Of a stretch of 64,000 nucleotides of DNA, positions 23,361-37,557 are shown one piece after another. A model generated the notes under the pieces. That model was not told where the DNA came from. It did not search any database and saw nothing but the letters and a program-made list of their open reading frames with translations. The DNA is from Polytrichum commune (lineage: Eukaryota > Streptophyta > Polytrichopsida > Polytrichales > Polytrichaceae): NCBI GenBank assembly GCA_950295325.1, contig OX485803.1:23128001-23192000 (forward strand), given 5' to 3'. Position numbers and translations under genes: made by a program. The first letter of the stretch is position 1; the number at the start of each line of letters is the position of its first letter.

Positions 23361-23738
23361 TAGGTATGTAGATTTTACGTGATCGCTCTTTTTAATCAGA
23401 CACCTAAATTTGAGTGGTATATGGCAAGGTTTTGAGTAAAGAATGGACACCAAAAAGATATGTGTTATGATGAGATTGGACTATTTGCTCAGAATATAGA
23501 CAACATTCTAGGTTCAAATGTTGACACAATTTGGAGGGCCTATGTGATCACTTAAAGAGCAATAGAATCTTAACTTTGACCTCCTTTACTTTTTGCAACT
23601 CATCTCCAATTCTGAAACTTGGAAATAACAATCTGCATGATTCGCAATTGCTAAGTGGATGAGGCAATTCCCAACTCATACCAACAGTCAAAAATGTCTC
23701 TGGAGTTGGAAGTGCCCACAATACCGCCACATACCTTA
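23361..23738 (+). mobile_element. Dispersed element with AAGGTATGTGG ends, copy 2
   Basis: It begins TAGGTATGTAG directly after copy 1 and ends GCCACATACCTTA, only about 10 bp beyond the stop codon of the SET/MYND gene (minus strand). The start of that gene's 3' untranslated region therefore lies in this element, in antisense. Confidence 0.6.
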
Positions 23739-23747
23739 ACACCTAGC

Positions 23748-26700
23748 TTACAAGAGGTGCTTGTGAGCAACCTCTGCTTGGGCTTCTTGCAGCATAGACC
23801 TAATACTTTGAACAAGAGTGGATTTAGATCCATGAGTCACTTGCAGAATTTCATATGCCTTCTCAAGTGCATCAATTGCTTCAATTGTGTTCTCCATCAA
23901 CCTGCAAAGAACATACATAGTCTCTTTGGAGTAAATTGCACAGCACTAGACAACACAGGCCAATAAACAGTAGCAAACTATACTTCAAACTGGCTCAAAT
24001 GATTCAACATGCTCACGTTCGAGTCTTGTGCTGAAAGAAGAATGTGGTGTTCAGTTCAGTCTAAATAGTAATCTGTAGGAATGAAGAATCTTAATAGCAG
24101 GGAACCTCAATTTGTTTCTTTCCTACAGTATATTGAAATGCAGCTCAAGTTCCTTAGTGGAGGCTTCTAGCCCACATAATATACCCCAGGTTACTATGCT
24201 ATTCGTCACTAATTAATTCAATTAAAGAAACACCAAAATGTTGAAGTCCAGGATGTTAGTAACAAATTTCTTGATGATAGATCCTAAGATTAATGCCATC
24301 CGATCATATTGAAAACTATCCATTTTGCTTCATTCAAGCTTAAATTTTGATTGGTTGATATAAAGTGATGAGAATCTGTCAACTTTGCTTGACTCAATCT
24401 TTATTTTTATTGTTTTATACAAAGTAACGTATTATTCAGATTTTCAAAATCCGCCAGACAAATTGGAGTAGGTCGCATAAATGGATTAAATTAAATGTTA
24501 TGTTCATGATGATCTGAAGGGGAGAATTCAGTACTCTGAACTGGGAGTTTTTGAATTATCATGAATCCTACAAACCTCTTGCATGCATCCTACTACAAAA
24601 GCAATGAAAGAGGCCACAACAAGTTCTGCATGCAAAGAAATTGGGAAAGGTACCCAATTTCAAACAAATTGTGAGACACACTGCATCTAGTCTTACCTGC
24701 CTCTCAACAAGGTTCTCAGAATTGACACATTCAGAGAAAGGATTTTTGGGGTGCATTGCAACTTTACTCGAGCCTAATGCAGTGACTCATTATCAATCTC
24801 TCATCTTCAATCCTGTCTCTTTACATCCCACTTACACATCAATTTATGAAAAAAGTGGTGATGACTTTGTACCATTCAAGCTTTCCAAGCGTGTACAACT
24901 GAAGCCCAAGAAGTGGTGAATATGGAGGATATGATCCTGTAATCAACAAAGATACAGATCATTCAAAATCATGGACAGAAAATAGATATACTGATAATTG
25001 AATAGCATGATTTACTCAAGGCAGATGTGAGCTTAGGTTCTTCCAAGCCAAATGAAGAAACTTCAATCTATTGCCTACGAAGTGAATTTATTTGCAAAGA
25101 AACATACGTGTATATGCTGGGATACTCCTTCGACAATATTCCAATGCTGCTGTCCAGTTTGCCAAATCCATTGCAACCTGTTACATAAACTCCAAAATTA
25201 AATTTCCAAGGGATCTTTCATCGGAAGGCCATATCAGTATTTTTTGGCTGAAATCAATCTGAGCTCCAAAGTGCACAACTGACCTTCAACAGATTGTCAC
25301 AGATGCGCATCAAGTACACTGAATATGGATGATACAACTTCCGCTGTGCAATTTCCACCTCGTTATACGATCTCCATGCGTCATCCATGTCTACACATGT
25401 CAAGGGTTGCAACATGTCCTTCCCAAACAGAATGAGTCACTCCTACACTATTTGCAAGTATCACTCAGAAGTTCACAAATGAGATGGATGAGTTTAGACA
25501 TCTTATACTGTATTAACGCTTCACTACACTGATGTTACTGATGAGCCTATAAAATACACTACATGACATGCAAACTTTCAAACATACTCCTCAGAACTCA
25601 TCACTGTAAGATGGAAAGTAAGACTCTGATGTACATCAAAAACTAAAGAATCTATATGCAATCTACAAAAACATCCAGAAGAATAGCACAATGTATCTCA
25701 ATGTGCACTATACCGTAAAGGGCCGGAATTAATTACTTTACCCTCAAATCTTGCAAGAGATCATCCTAACAATGGTTGACCCATTTGAAATCCGTGTGGA
25801 AACTCTTTTCTGACACTAGTAAAGATGAAATAGAGCGCCCTCTTTGGTACATCCAACAGGAATGTCCATGAGACATTTGAGGGCTTTCCCAAAAAGACTA
25901 TAATATGAGGATACTGCGATCTGCATACAGTCGAGATGCTTCCAGTGTCATCTTTTCTACTTCCATGGCCAGAGTTTTGAATTCTCTCTCATCATGCTTG
26001 GATCCACACGCCTCGCATATTAAAGTTTTCTCATTTCCTGCCAGCCAATAAGTTTAGGACAAACCTGGATGATGTTAAAAGGATGTTCAATACAAAGGGA
26101 GAGCCTATTAAACTGCATGACAACCTTAATGAACATGTCCATGCCCGGAAGCATTAAGGAGAAGAGAATTCCAACACCATTTGGTACATTCTCAGCTTGC
26201 GGTTGCAGAGAACAATGCATAACTCTGAACACTCTCTGGATTGATCCTCTTCAACTATTAATTGCCTGCTACAAACCCTCTCCCATGCTTTAGCCTTGAA
26301 GTTCTCTCCCGGTGCCACAAAGTAACTACAACAAAATAGAACCATAGAGAGTAACTACAACCATCACAATTGCTCCCACTACACCTTGTGTCGTAGTTGG
26401 GCAGGGTAGAGTAGTTGTGGTTGTGGTAGTCATCAATGCACCTCCTTATCCCAAAAAAATAGAACCAAAGAAAGTAGATTGCAGCCATCAACCATCAGAA
26501 TGGTGGTTGTGTGTGTACGCCCCTAGAGTCATCCTAAGATTCTCAGCAATACAAGCAACTCAAAAGCAGCTTATGTGGAAGGCATGTTTTTATATTGTAT
26601 AGTAGCCTCTATGATAAGAGCATACCAGGTTTTCTTAACAGGGGCCCTTCACAGCCTGGCTTCACACACCTATACCCTTCGAGAAACGCATCCTCCCTGG

Positions 26701-29700
26701 AACCTGCAAGTGATCCCTGCAATTCCCAGAAAGTCCTAACAATTAAAAGACCATGCAAACCAATGTACTAAACTATTCCCAGTTCCTGAGGTCACAGATC
26801 TGCTTCATAGAAAGCATTCAAATATGACAATTTCCTTAATACAAAGAACTCCTTTTCACCTGCCAAGGATTTGCACAATGCAACAATTGCACAATCTTGT
26901 ATGGTTCATTGGGATACGACTTGAAATGGTCCTTAACAAAACCATTTGTCACTAATACCACCACTACTTGCCAATGACTGCAGATATAGACATCAAAGTG
27001 AGCTCAACTGTTTTATCACTTTACCAAAATAGAAATTCTTTATTTTTCCTTTTTCCTTTTTCTTTTTTCTTTTTTCTTTTTGAAACATATGGATTTCCAT
27101 TGCAAGAGAATACAAATACAACCAGGACACCGAAACCCCGAAAGGAGCTGTGCTCAAAGGGCTAGAAACTCATTTCACGTGCTTACAAAAGAAGGATGGA
27201 GTCTTTGCCTTGGTGACAATTGATTTTGCATGTATGGCTAGTCAAAATAATATCAGGTGCCATCCTCTTTCAAGCATCAATTTAAGAGGTCAACTCGTGC
27301 ATCATCAATCCCATATAACACAATATCAAATATATTGAAGTAAGGTAGTGGCCCTGCTTGGAAATGTTGCTGCTTCTGACTACTGTAGCTGATTCTGACA
27401 AATGCCTTGTTATATTAAGGACCATTTCAAGTCTTTAACATAAGTTGCGCAAAGGTATATATATAATGCAGCAAAAGTCCAGGCATCCCCAGACACTTAA
27501 AGTCTTAGTGCAAGTAGGTAGCAAGGTTGAAACAGCTAGTAGGAGTGTTTGCACGTGCAATTCTGACCTTTTGGCACTTTAAAAGTATCAACTTCCCACC
27601 AATTTCATTAGTTCCCCCCAATGTAAATATTTATATCAGAGAATTTGTTGGCCTTCAAACCAGAATGTCTAAGACCAGAATGTGATATATCATAGGAATG
27701 AAAATATCATGAAAATATCACATTCTGGTCTTAGACATTTTTCATTGCTAGCACATGAAATATCACATCAATTACTAGCAATTAGGAGGTATACATGAGC
27801 AAAAAAGCATATTTCCAACTGAGCAGCAGCACCATCTGGGACAACACTTCCTCCTCCCTTCACACTTCATCCTAGATACTGAAAAGTGAGACATTTGATT
27901 CAAAGCATTCCTATTGAAGAGAGGTGATTACTTCCTCCAATGACAAAATAGATATGTTGGTAATTCATTAGAAATAGACGAGAAGAGAAGGATCTGGACT
28001 CTTACCTGACACCTACATCGGCTACAACCACAATTAAAGTAATACTGGTCCCTGAGGGCCTTACGCCGTGTCTCCGTGCTGGCAGCTAGCTCCACATAAC
28101 TAATGGTTATCTGTCAATACATAACCCACTTTACAGTTAAACTGTTCTCATACATAGAGAAACACAAAATAAATCGGCATGCTCTAATGTCCAGTCAATC
28201 TTTTCTGAGACCTCATAACATAAATCATATGTCACAGCTCTAGTACAGCAAGTTTACAAGCACAAGAGAAGGCTATGTTGTTATAATCAAATTCTTGATT
28301 TCGACTTTAAGGCACCGTTGAGCTTTCTTTGTGCACGTTCATTACAATGTTGCAGATATATTTCCCATGAAGATAGCAGCATCAAAGATGTACCTCTCTG
28401 TTTCTAGGGCCATGCCACACAGAAGGGTTACCAAACCCCAAAGAAGATTGTTCAGGTTAGTTAACTATATCATAACAGTATCTCTTCTTAAAGTTCATGT
28501 TATCATGTTTGCATATGAGGGGTTCAGCAATAGGGTTAAGATCTACTTTGTTCCACCTTGCCCTTTTGTCCCCTCCTTGTCCACCTCCTTTTATTGGAGA
28601 CACTTACTTTTACCGTGTCCCCTCCTTGTCCCCCTTTATTTAGCTTCTTATTTAACACCTTAACCAAGACTATGAGGTAGACGTCCAGTAAGCTAAAGGT
28701 GCATGAAGGGTCCTTTAAAAAATAGCTTGAGATGTTAAACATGTTTGGACCTTGTGTATTTACTGTGGTACCCCTAGAAAAGTTAACTGCTCACTACAGT
28801 AGTTATCGTTGGTACCTACTTAAGTGCAACATGGCTGTTACCTACTTTGTTGAAAAGATACTTACAAAGCCAAAGACTCTCCCTCTCATTTCACAAAGTA
28901 GATGATAACTCTTACTCTTACCTCTGTACCTTCCTTGATGTCTTCCACAGCATGCACAGAAGCACGTTTTCCATCAAAATGAAGAACTGCGTTTGGAAGA
29001 CAGCTGGAGTTAACAAAGAACAATGCTTCAGAAATTTAATCACCTTTATTTAAAAGCTCGGTACATATAATGTGTCAAGGAGTCTATTGTGTATCGTAAT
29101 TAAAAACACAGTAGTGGGTTGCAAAGGATGAAAGCAAGGAGAATTAAAAGACTGAAATCTTACAAAAATATATAAATAAAGACCTAAACAATATAGGAAA
29201 TTAATAGGTAGATTGCCAACCTGTGATTAATGATAGATATGACAGGATAAAGTCCAGTCCCTACAGGCCTCACCTCCTCATCGCAAATTGTGTGGGCATT
29301 GCAAGCAAACTGCAATCACACTAAGATAAAAGTACAATCAACATCCACAGATCATTTGGTCTTGGACATTCACTACAGACAACATCAAATCAAGAGGCGT
29401 TCTCATTTGGACTCAACCTTCACCACTCAGTCACCCACTGTCAAACCAGAAATCTAACACTTATTTTACAACATCAGTTCTACCATAACTAGTTCTGGTT
29501 CAGATTTTCTATCTGCAAAGTCATTTAATTGGAGATCCCGCATTGTAGTCTCGACATAATAGGCAGCAACAATGACCTCACACAGGTTGTCCATGTGACG
29601 CATAATCACTACATGAATATTGTGCTTTGTATCACAGCTGGAGCTCTAGCCACAAACCCAAGTACTGTAGGTTGCTTCCTGCAATTTTAATGCGATCTAA

Positions 29701-32228
29701 GAATGGTGATGATCTATCACGGGCAGCTGACCTCCTACACAAAGCACATCCAACTTTGAGGATTCTATAAGATTGCTTCAGAGGATACATAATGAGCCTA
29801 AGACCTAAATCATATACTTACCCTACAGATAATCTGGGTAATCTCTTTAACCTCGACCTTATCTGGAGCAATCATTTGCTGCACTAAATGTGCCATCTGG
29901 GCATACATTACAAGTCGCTCCTCACCAGTCTCCCCCATATCTGCCAGGTGTAAAGGTTTACTCATGTGAAGCTTGTTGTTCCAATATTGTGAGGTGAAAT
30001 CAACACTTACAAATAAGTCACTGGGAATACGCATTCCAATCTCCCACTCTAAAATGAGGACTGATGCTTCAGTAAAGGATACGTGCAGGTAAAGCCTCGC
30101 ATACTTCATAGTTCTCAATTGCCGTCCTTGGGAGAACCTAACAAATTACCAGATTAACAAATGATAAGAAACATATGGTCAGACCAGGTGAGGAGTACTA
30201 CAATGGCCAATAGCATATTCTAAATGTCCCTGAAGAAATAATATCCCCTACAGTACCACAATATCTTAAATTTGAGGTCCAACACCAACTTCTTTGCAAC
30301 ACAAGTACCAATAAGAAGTCAGGAACATGTCCTTACTCCAGTTAAACCAAGAGAAAGGCTTAGAATTAAGTATTCAGAGGTAAACAGAAGAGAAACTCTA
30401 TCATTCTTCAGCTGTTAGAAAAAATGTGAGAGGGGATTATCTACAAAGGAGTCAATAGAGTGGCACTTTGCACTTTGCACTTTCCAAGATGACACACTTA
30501 TATTTAGAAATTGTGAGTTGGCATGAAATGATGCACACATAATTACGTAATCTAGGCATTGCGAAAATGAGGAGAATGCCATTCACCTACCCACCTTATC
30601 TGCCTGTAACCGCCGTTTGATAAGGAGCCGCAGCACCATCCTCAAAGTTGAAGTAGGACGGCGCTGCTTTTCTCTGAGAAGCCTCACAAGCACCTCACAT
30701 TCATGTTTGTGTACTGCCCACTCCTTTCTCTGATCATTCATTACAAGCACCCATGTATTGAACCAAATTAAGCAACACTTCAGTAAAATGTCCTCTCTAG
30801 CAGTACAAGGTAAAACATATCCACCCATATCATGTGGCCGTATGTGGCCACTCTTCTTAATCAAACGCCCATATTTGAGTGGTATGTGGCAAGGCTTATA
30901 TTGAGGAACAGACACCAAAAAGACATGTGCTCAATATATAACTACCATTCTATATTTCAGTAGTAAGTTATAACTTCTGGCAAGGTTTGTTGTCGAGAAT
31001 GGACACCAGAAGAAATGTGTTCCAATGAAATTGAACACTATGCTCAAAACACAGACACCATTCTACGTTCATTAGTGCAACACAATTGGGAGGGCCTATG
31101 TGACCATATAGAGAGTAAGATGATCTTCACTTTAGGCACTTATAACTTTTGCATCCCTACTCCGATTCTGAAACTTGATTCACCCAGTGATTCGCAATTG
31201 CTACCTGAGTGAGACAATTCCCAAGCTGATCCGACAGCAAGAACTGTTTGTGGAGTTTAGACTGCTCACAATAGGCCCACATACCTTAATTTAATTCCCA
31301 CTCAAACAACAGGCATTATCTAATGGATACAACTGGGACAATCTTGCAGTAGAGTCCTGAGTTCAGATCGATTTTGTGAGTAATTGGAAAGGCTTTTCCC
31401 ACTGCCACATTTACTTGATGCTCATTTCATATCACACATAACCAGATTGTTACATACTATAGAAAACAATGTACTAGTTCTGAGAGCTGATGATCAACTT
31501 CAAAATTCTCTGATCCTCTTTCTATTTGACAATGGAAACATCTCCAGTTAGGAAGAAAAGATTGCAGAGATTCTCAAACTTTGAAGGTTGGCCCTAAGCT
31601 ATAGCCAGAATATTAATTACTTTAGAGTAAAAATGTACTAGTTCTGAGAGATGATGATCAACTTCAAAATTCTCTGATCATCTTTCTGTTTGACAATAGG
31701 AAAAATCTCCATTAAGCTTAAGGAACACAAGATTGCAGAAATCTCTCAGACTTTGAAGTTTAGCGCTAAACCCTAAAACCCCAAGCGGAACAGGGACAAC
31801 GCTGGTTATTACCTGGCAATCGGCGCAGCAATAAAAGACACTCTTGCATGCAGAGCATCGCTTCAAATTACTGGACTCCGTGTAACAACGATCACATCGC
31901 TTGTTCTGAGCTCCAGCTTCCAGGACTGCCACATACGGCTCTTGCTCCAAAATCTTCGCCCCTTCACAAACAATTCATCCTCTCCCAAACTGAATTGATT
32001 GAATTCTCTTCCAAATAAGAAACACAGAGTGCATCTTCTAGCACACAAGAAGCAGCAAAACCACTCATTATGTGTGTTTGCTTCGAGGAGTCTGAAGGGA
32101 GAAAAAAATTATGTACCACGTCGAAAGGGCCGGGACGCAACCAAGCAACGTCCCTTAGCATCCGAGAGTGCAACAGAAAGGCCGTGATCCCTGAGAAATT
32201 CCTCGATTTCAGATCCATGAGAGGCCAT
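23748..32228 (-). CDS. ASHR1: SET/MYND protein lysine methyltransferase (ASHR1/SMYD type)
   Basis: SMYD-type enzymes transfer methyl groups from S-adenosylmethionine to protein lysines. Fourteen exons fit: 32228-32117, 31961-31813, 30729-30595, 30137-30083, 29940-29822, 29309-29221, 29003-28922, 28110-28006, 26716-26626, 26037-25915, 25390-25284, 25177-25108, 24936-24866, 23901-23748. The total of about 487 codons is close to the 480 residues of Arabidopsis ASHR1. The start is MASHGSEIEEF. The MYND finger is complete (KRCDRC, LKRCSACKS, FYCCADCQ, EWAVHKHEC). SET motifs are YAQMAHLVQQM, CNAHTICDEE, SIINHSCLPNAV and TISYVELAAST, followed by the post-SET cysteines FNCGCSRC and a further CEAC pair. 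The C-terminal helical part has YNEVEIAQRKLYHPYS, ALEYCRRSIPAY and GLQLYTLGKLEWY. Exon phases agree at every junction except the last, where the strong acceptor at 23902 is one base out of phase with the only donor after EWYK. A weaker acceptor near 23922 would restore phase. Confidence 0.92.
27664..27739. repeat. Perfect 25-bp inverted repeat (hairpin) in an intron
   Basis: The arm AATGTCTAAGACCAGAATG (continuing to 27688) is repeated exactly in reverse complement at 27715-27739, with a 26-nt loop. It lies in intron 8 of the SET/MYND gene, between the exons at 28006 and 26716. Confidence 0.9.
30840..31288 (+). mobile_element. Dispersed element copy inside intron 2 of the SET/MYND gene
   Basis: It shares TTTGAGTGGTATGTGGCAAGG, GACACCAAAAAGACATGTG, GGAGGGCCTATGTGA and GATTCGCAATTGCTA blocks with 23361-23738 and ends CCCACATACCTTA. 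It lies between the exons at 31813 and 30729, antisense to the gene. An internal duplication of the GGCAAGGTTT-GA-AATGGACACCA part is present. Confidence 0.65.
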
Positions 32229-32430
32229 CGCATTCGTGTGATTCCCAATTGCAATTGCAATTGCGCTCCTAAGACCGCATCGCTTGAATGCCCCTGCACC
32301 CAAAGAACAGAGGAACCAACTTACTGTCCAGAGTTGAGGATAGTAACTCCACCGGGCCTCACCAAACTGCCCTCCAATCTACTTGGTGAAATATACGGTT
32401 CCTTTTAGGGCAAACCCAACGGCCACTGTA
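32229..32430 (-). promoter_or_regulatory. Upstream region of the SET/MYND gene
   Basis: This is a GC-richer stretch just upstream of the ATG at 32228, with (GCAATT)n-like CAATTGCAATTGCAATTGC near 32249-32267. No clear TATA box was assigned. It probably holds the 5' leader and core promoter. Confidence 0.35.
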
Positions 32431-35400
32431 AAATGACTCATTAACATGTGATTTAGTGCACTCATACTATTCATCATCGGCCCACATTACTTGTCTTGCA
32501 ATCATTGGGTGGCAGCTAGAGAGGGTGTCACATGATACTCAGTGCTACATGACAAGCCACAAATACCACTCTACTCAATGCATGGGGAGAATCGATCGCT
32601 AGTTGCAGATGAACCAGCTGAGTTTGAGGAAAAACGGGTTGAAGTTCAAGCCTTCAAGAAAATCACATATCATTTTACAAGAATCTATAGAATATTGCTT
32701 CGCATTAATAAACCGACATATGTCAACATGTAACCGACTAGACTTGGAAACATTGGGATCTCAACCGATTATGTCCAAAAATCTCCCATACATTGGCTCT
32801 AATCAGCATGGCATACCGATTTTATGCCACATAAAATTCTTGTGTTTTGTGTAGTTTGGATATTTGTTGTCCCGGCTTGTTGCATACATGCCCAAACTTG
32901 TCTTGTTGCAACATGTCATGTCCTAAACAACCATTTGTCGAAATGCCCTATGGAGCCTACATCTGAAATAATTGAAAAGGATGCGAAAAGACAATTTGGG
33001 AATACCCTTTTTCACACAAGGCAGTAGCCAAAGTGTCCCACCAATCACCTTACCGGCATCATATTGTGCCTTCATCACAGGCGGAGTGGGTTGTGAGGAC
33101 ACCACTTGAGCCAGCACCAAGATCCAACACTTGAAAAGGAGAATGCTACGTTGATCGCCTCATCCATCCTCGTAGAGTGTCGTTGCCCAACCTGGAAACA
33201 TAGTTCATCACCTCAAGCCACCTCCCTTTGAAGCTTTCATTCACCTCCTTCCATTTTCCTTTGGGTGTTCTTTCACCAAGCTAGCAATGAGATTGGCCCT
33301 CCTCATCGCCATGATGAGTTTTGTTGCACTTGCGTTTGATTTCATTGCACCTACGATGGTTTAGCACTTGATGATTGTCCTAGTAGTTGGAACTTGGGAA
33401 TGGCGAGTGGGCAAAGTGGGGAACAAATTGGGGGCAATATCGACACATGAGCAACCACAACTATGATGGGGAAGCATTTTTCCTTGCTCATTTTTCCTCA
33501 TCGTGTTTTTTGTTCATATTGTTCATCTTGCTCATCTTGTTCTTGATCGTTTTGTTGTTGGACTTCAATTTTCGTCAATTTTTTTATCATTCCAATGATC
33601 TCCTTCACCATGAGCTCGTGCAATCGTAGATTTGACGATTCCGGCTTTGGTTTGTGGTGCATTCTCCTTGTCCAAGCATGATGCATCTCAATATCTATGA
33701 TGGTTTAGCCTTTGGGGTTATTAATGTCTCTTTATTTGAAGCATTTCGAGTTCATCATCTTTTTACATTCAGTCAAAAGACTTGCGCTACTTGCATTTGG
33801 AGTATTGGCAGGTATATCATCAAGTTGACAATCTCCAAAGACAATTATGGACAACTCTTTAGGCTCAAGGCACATTCATTGTGAGTTTTTTTTGCTTTGC
33901 TTCATGTTGTTTTTAGCTTCAAGAAATCCAATTCTTAGATTTGTGTGCCAAATATTTTGAGCAACTTATTTTTCCTAAGTGAATGTGTTTGGTAGTATGG
34001 TATCTTCATGTTACCCTTCGTTACGAGTTTCATCTAATTTGTATTTTTGAGATAAGAAACCCCATTCTTTTAACAATTAGTAACTCAACCTTACCTTTGT
34101 CACTCTAGAGATTTGTAGAGACCAAGATGATGGCTAAGATTCATGAAGGACATTGTTTTATTTGAGATGGATGTATTCTAATTTGGTGGGGTGGAGTTTC
34201 AAGTTGCACATTGTTGTGGTTTCACTGAAGCATCTAGTTGCTATTGGATTAGGCATCATTATCTTGGAGTTCCTTTATGGAATGGACTTCTCCCTTTTGG
34301 GCTTCGTGGTTTGTGCATTTGTGTTTGGGCTAGGTACAACAAGAACTTTTATGTCCCATATATTCTAAGATAGTATGTCATGAACATGTCATAACAAATT
34401 GCTTGTAGAATTTATACTTCTTAGGGGAATCTCACTCGTGCACTAGGTCGAAACATATACATGTGTGGTTCGAACATTGGTTATTAACTCCAATTTTTTC
34501 AAATAAATAGTAGTGAAGTCCTCTGTATGTTAATAAGTTGTTGAAAAATATGTACTGAATAGGCAGAGCATAACGGTATGCAAGGAATTATGTTCTTGAG
34601 CAAATTGTTTACTCTTTGCAAGATTTTTTGAGGCTATGTCCACTAACAAGGTTCGTTGTGAACATGAATACTAAAATGTTTTTTTGGAAGGAATAATGTT
34701 CATCACTCACAATGACCCCCCCCCCCCCTCTCCCTTCTTAGCACTCTAAAGGTATTAGTTCTCAAGCAAATTGCTCAAAGCTCATTGTTACGGGTAGTCT
34801 TTGCAATAGATGACCAATTTCTAGAATTATGAATGTAGTAGAATTGGTTTGGAGCACACTGTGAACATGATATTGAAAGGTATTGTTCGAAAAGGATGGC
34901 TAAAGCTTTGACATATGCTCACACAAAGAACTAAATTATAGCAAAATGTGAGTACGAAGGCTTTCATCCCCAATTTTACAATTTGCAATTTGGAGGGATG
35001 CTCAATGCCTCCACAAACTATATAGCAGAGTTAATGAGTGTAACTCTTAGACTTGTGTGAAAGTGGAATAAAGACATTTTAATTTGTGAAGTCCTTAACT
35101 ATTGTAGGAATTGACTCACATCCTTGTTACTTCTAACCTATTATGGTTGTTCTACAAGTGTTAAGTGTTTTTATTTCCAAAAATGTTTGTCCAACTTGAC
35201 GTTTGATAGAGTAAAGAAAGAATACTACATGGAATAAGCTCTAGATACTTCTCTTCTCATTCCTCGCTTAATCCAATTGTTTTGGAATATTAACAAGATT
35301 TTCTATTGCAATGATAGGTGTTACAATCCTACAAATGGGCATACTAAAGTTTATGTCAAAAATGTAGATTGTGCACTATCCATCCAATCAAAGGAAATGA

Positions 35401-37557
35401 TTTATTTCACAACTTTATTTGGTTCTTCAGTTCATAACCTAAATTCTTGGATATAATGTGTGTAGAGCATTATTATTATCAATCGAAAAGGTGTGTACCT
35501 TCATTGATGAACAATGTGATGCGCTCGGGAACAATGGGATCAAAGGTGCCAAATGCCAAAGTGTGGAAGTTCAATTCTCTTTTGGTTTAGGTGTTCATTT
35601 GGTTTCAATGGTGAACATGGTGACAACTACAATTTGGTTGCAGGTTTTGATGTGGAGCTTAAATTTGTGTGCAACTTGAGTTGTTTAAGTTTCTATCTTC
35701 ACTTGTGATGTAATTTTGCTAGTTAGTGTTGGAGTTTGGACCTTGGGGCTTGCATTCAAAGTGGAGGTGCAAATTTGGATACACCATGGTAGAGGCCTTA
35801 TTTAAGGGAACCAAATTTCCCCTTGTCACCAATGTCATGGACATTTCTTTCATACATAAAAGCTAATGTGCTAAGTTTTTTTAGATATGTAAAAGTCACC
35901 AGCCTAACCTCCTTGTATATGTAATAATCAAAATATGGACACTATTTGCTCTCATATTCGCCTCCAATGTTGTATTTTGTTTTATACACAACCACTTTGT
36001 GTTTGTGCACAAAAATCTTGTAGAGGCAATTTGCTAAGTTCTTAATCATTAAACAAATTTGTAAAGTAATACTACAAATAACCAATTGAAGAAACCATAA
36101 ATGCCACAAGTATGCCTAAAAAGTGGCCCACCACTCAATATCACAAAATCCTCAGTAAAATGGTTGGTCCCAGGATATCTTAATTTGTCATAGCATGTTG
36201 CACACATGCACATGCATTTAATGTCCCACACCATCTTCGTACCATTGTACTCTACATGCCTCGACTTTATGACTAACATTAAATAATAGTTTTAGTGTGA
36301 CTCGCACTATCCATCATCAATCCACGTTGATTGTCTTGTAACTTAGTCACTAGGAGCAGCTAGAGAGGGTAAGGTATGATACTTCATGCTAAATGATAGG
36401 TCACAAAGACCACTCTAATTAGCATGGCACATCAATATTAATGTCATGCAAATTCATATGTTCTCTAGATTTATCTAGAATGTTCTCAAGCCATGGATCC
36501 ATGCACGGTATAGTGAGATTCCATACGGAATTTACTACCGTAGTACCATAGCTGGTTCGTTCAAAAATAATTCTAAAAATAAAAAACGTAAAAATTATGA
36601 AATTATGAAGACAGAAAAACGAAAATAAAATAAAATATTTTTTGCAATCTTTTGGTGTTTCTAAGCCATTTAAGGTCATTTTTACTGATTTTTTTGCTAA
36701 AAATGAAAATTGAGAAATTCAATTTTTTGAGAGGCGAACCTTATTTTTTCAAAATAAATAAATATTCGTTCGCTAGGGGACGAACCAGCTATTGTGTTAC
36801 GGTATACATGAAGAGACACAACTATTCAAATTGTCAATGGTTTCATATGAAGAGCAAAGCTTTCTTAGGGGTAGGTAATATAGCAATAAAGGTTGTCCAT
36901 GAATTTATATGAAGAGCAAATGTTTTCTTACATGTGCTATTGCTAGATAACTTCAAAATTTGTTTCTATGGATGCTTGATAATCTCTTTGGAGCTCGACT
37001 TCAACCTTCATTGCTATCTTTCATCGCCAAAATCATATTGTCTATTATTGAATTATAAAAGTATTTGCATTTGAAACATGACTACGATGTTCCACATACT
37101 TATAACACATTATCAAATTGTGTAAGTTACTTGCTAGGATCTCTTCTTTTGGAAACAAACTCACCTACTGCATCTCAATTTGAGATGTCAAACTAAAACA
37201 TTATGCAATACCTTTTTTACATGATTGTGGATGAATTTATGGAATAAGAATTTAATTACATAGTAAAAATACTTTTAATTTTAAAAACAACCAAAACAAT
37301 ATCTTTAAAAAATGTCAACACGGTATGGAAGATATCAAAGATCAATAATGAACCCTCTTACTAATTGCTAGTCTTAGTTGAATGTGAAAGGTTGTAATAG
37401 GAATGAATATTCAAGTTTGAAATTCTAAACATATGTGGAGAATATGGAAGTGCAAACTAGGAAGTCATTGGAGCAAAGCCCTAGAGCAAGCAAATAAAGT
37501 TTATACATATGAACTACCCGTGAAAAGTAAATAAAAATGGATTTGGTGAAAAAGTAA
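32431..37557. other. Repeat-rich spacer, no intact gene recognised
   Basis: About 130 bp at 32458-32590 (GGCAGCTAGAGAGGGTG, TGATACTCAGTGCTA) recur in diverged form at 36300-36430. A minus-strand frame at 33498-33686 is rich in Gln, Asp and Glu (low complexity). A short minus-strand stretch near 33190-33270 reads WKEVNESFKGRWLEVMN, possibly a decayed Myb/SANT-like transposon domain. A C-run lies near 34717. Other frames show no domain. Confidence 0.45.

Noticed and set aside
31678-32303. Overlapping plus and minus frames around the SET/MYND first exons
   Set aside because: Only the minus frame with MASHGSEIEEF and the MYND cysteines matches a family; the rest are shadows or use non-ATG starts.
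33190-33686. Minus-strand frames resembling a Myb/SANT-like domain and a Gln/Asp/Glu-rich tail
   Set aside because: Short, interrupted and low-complexity; no conserved Trp pattern could be confirmed.
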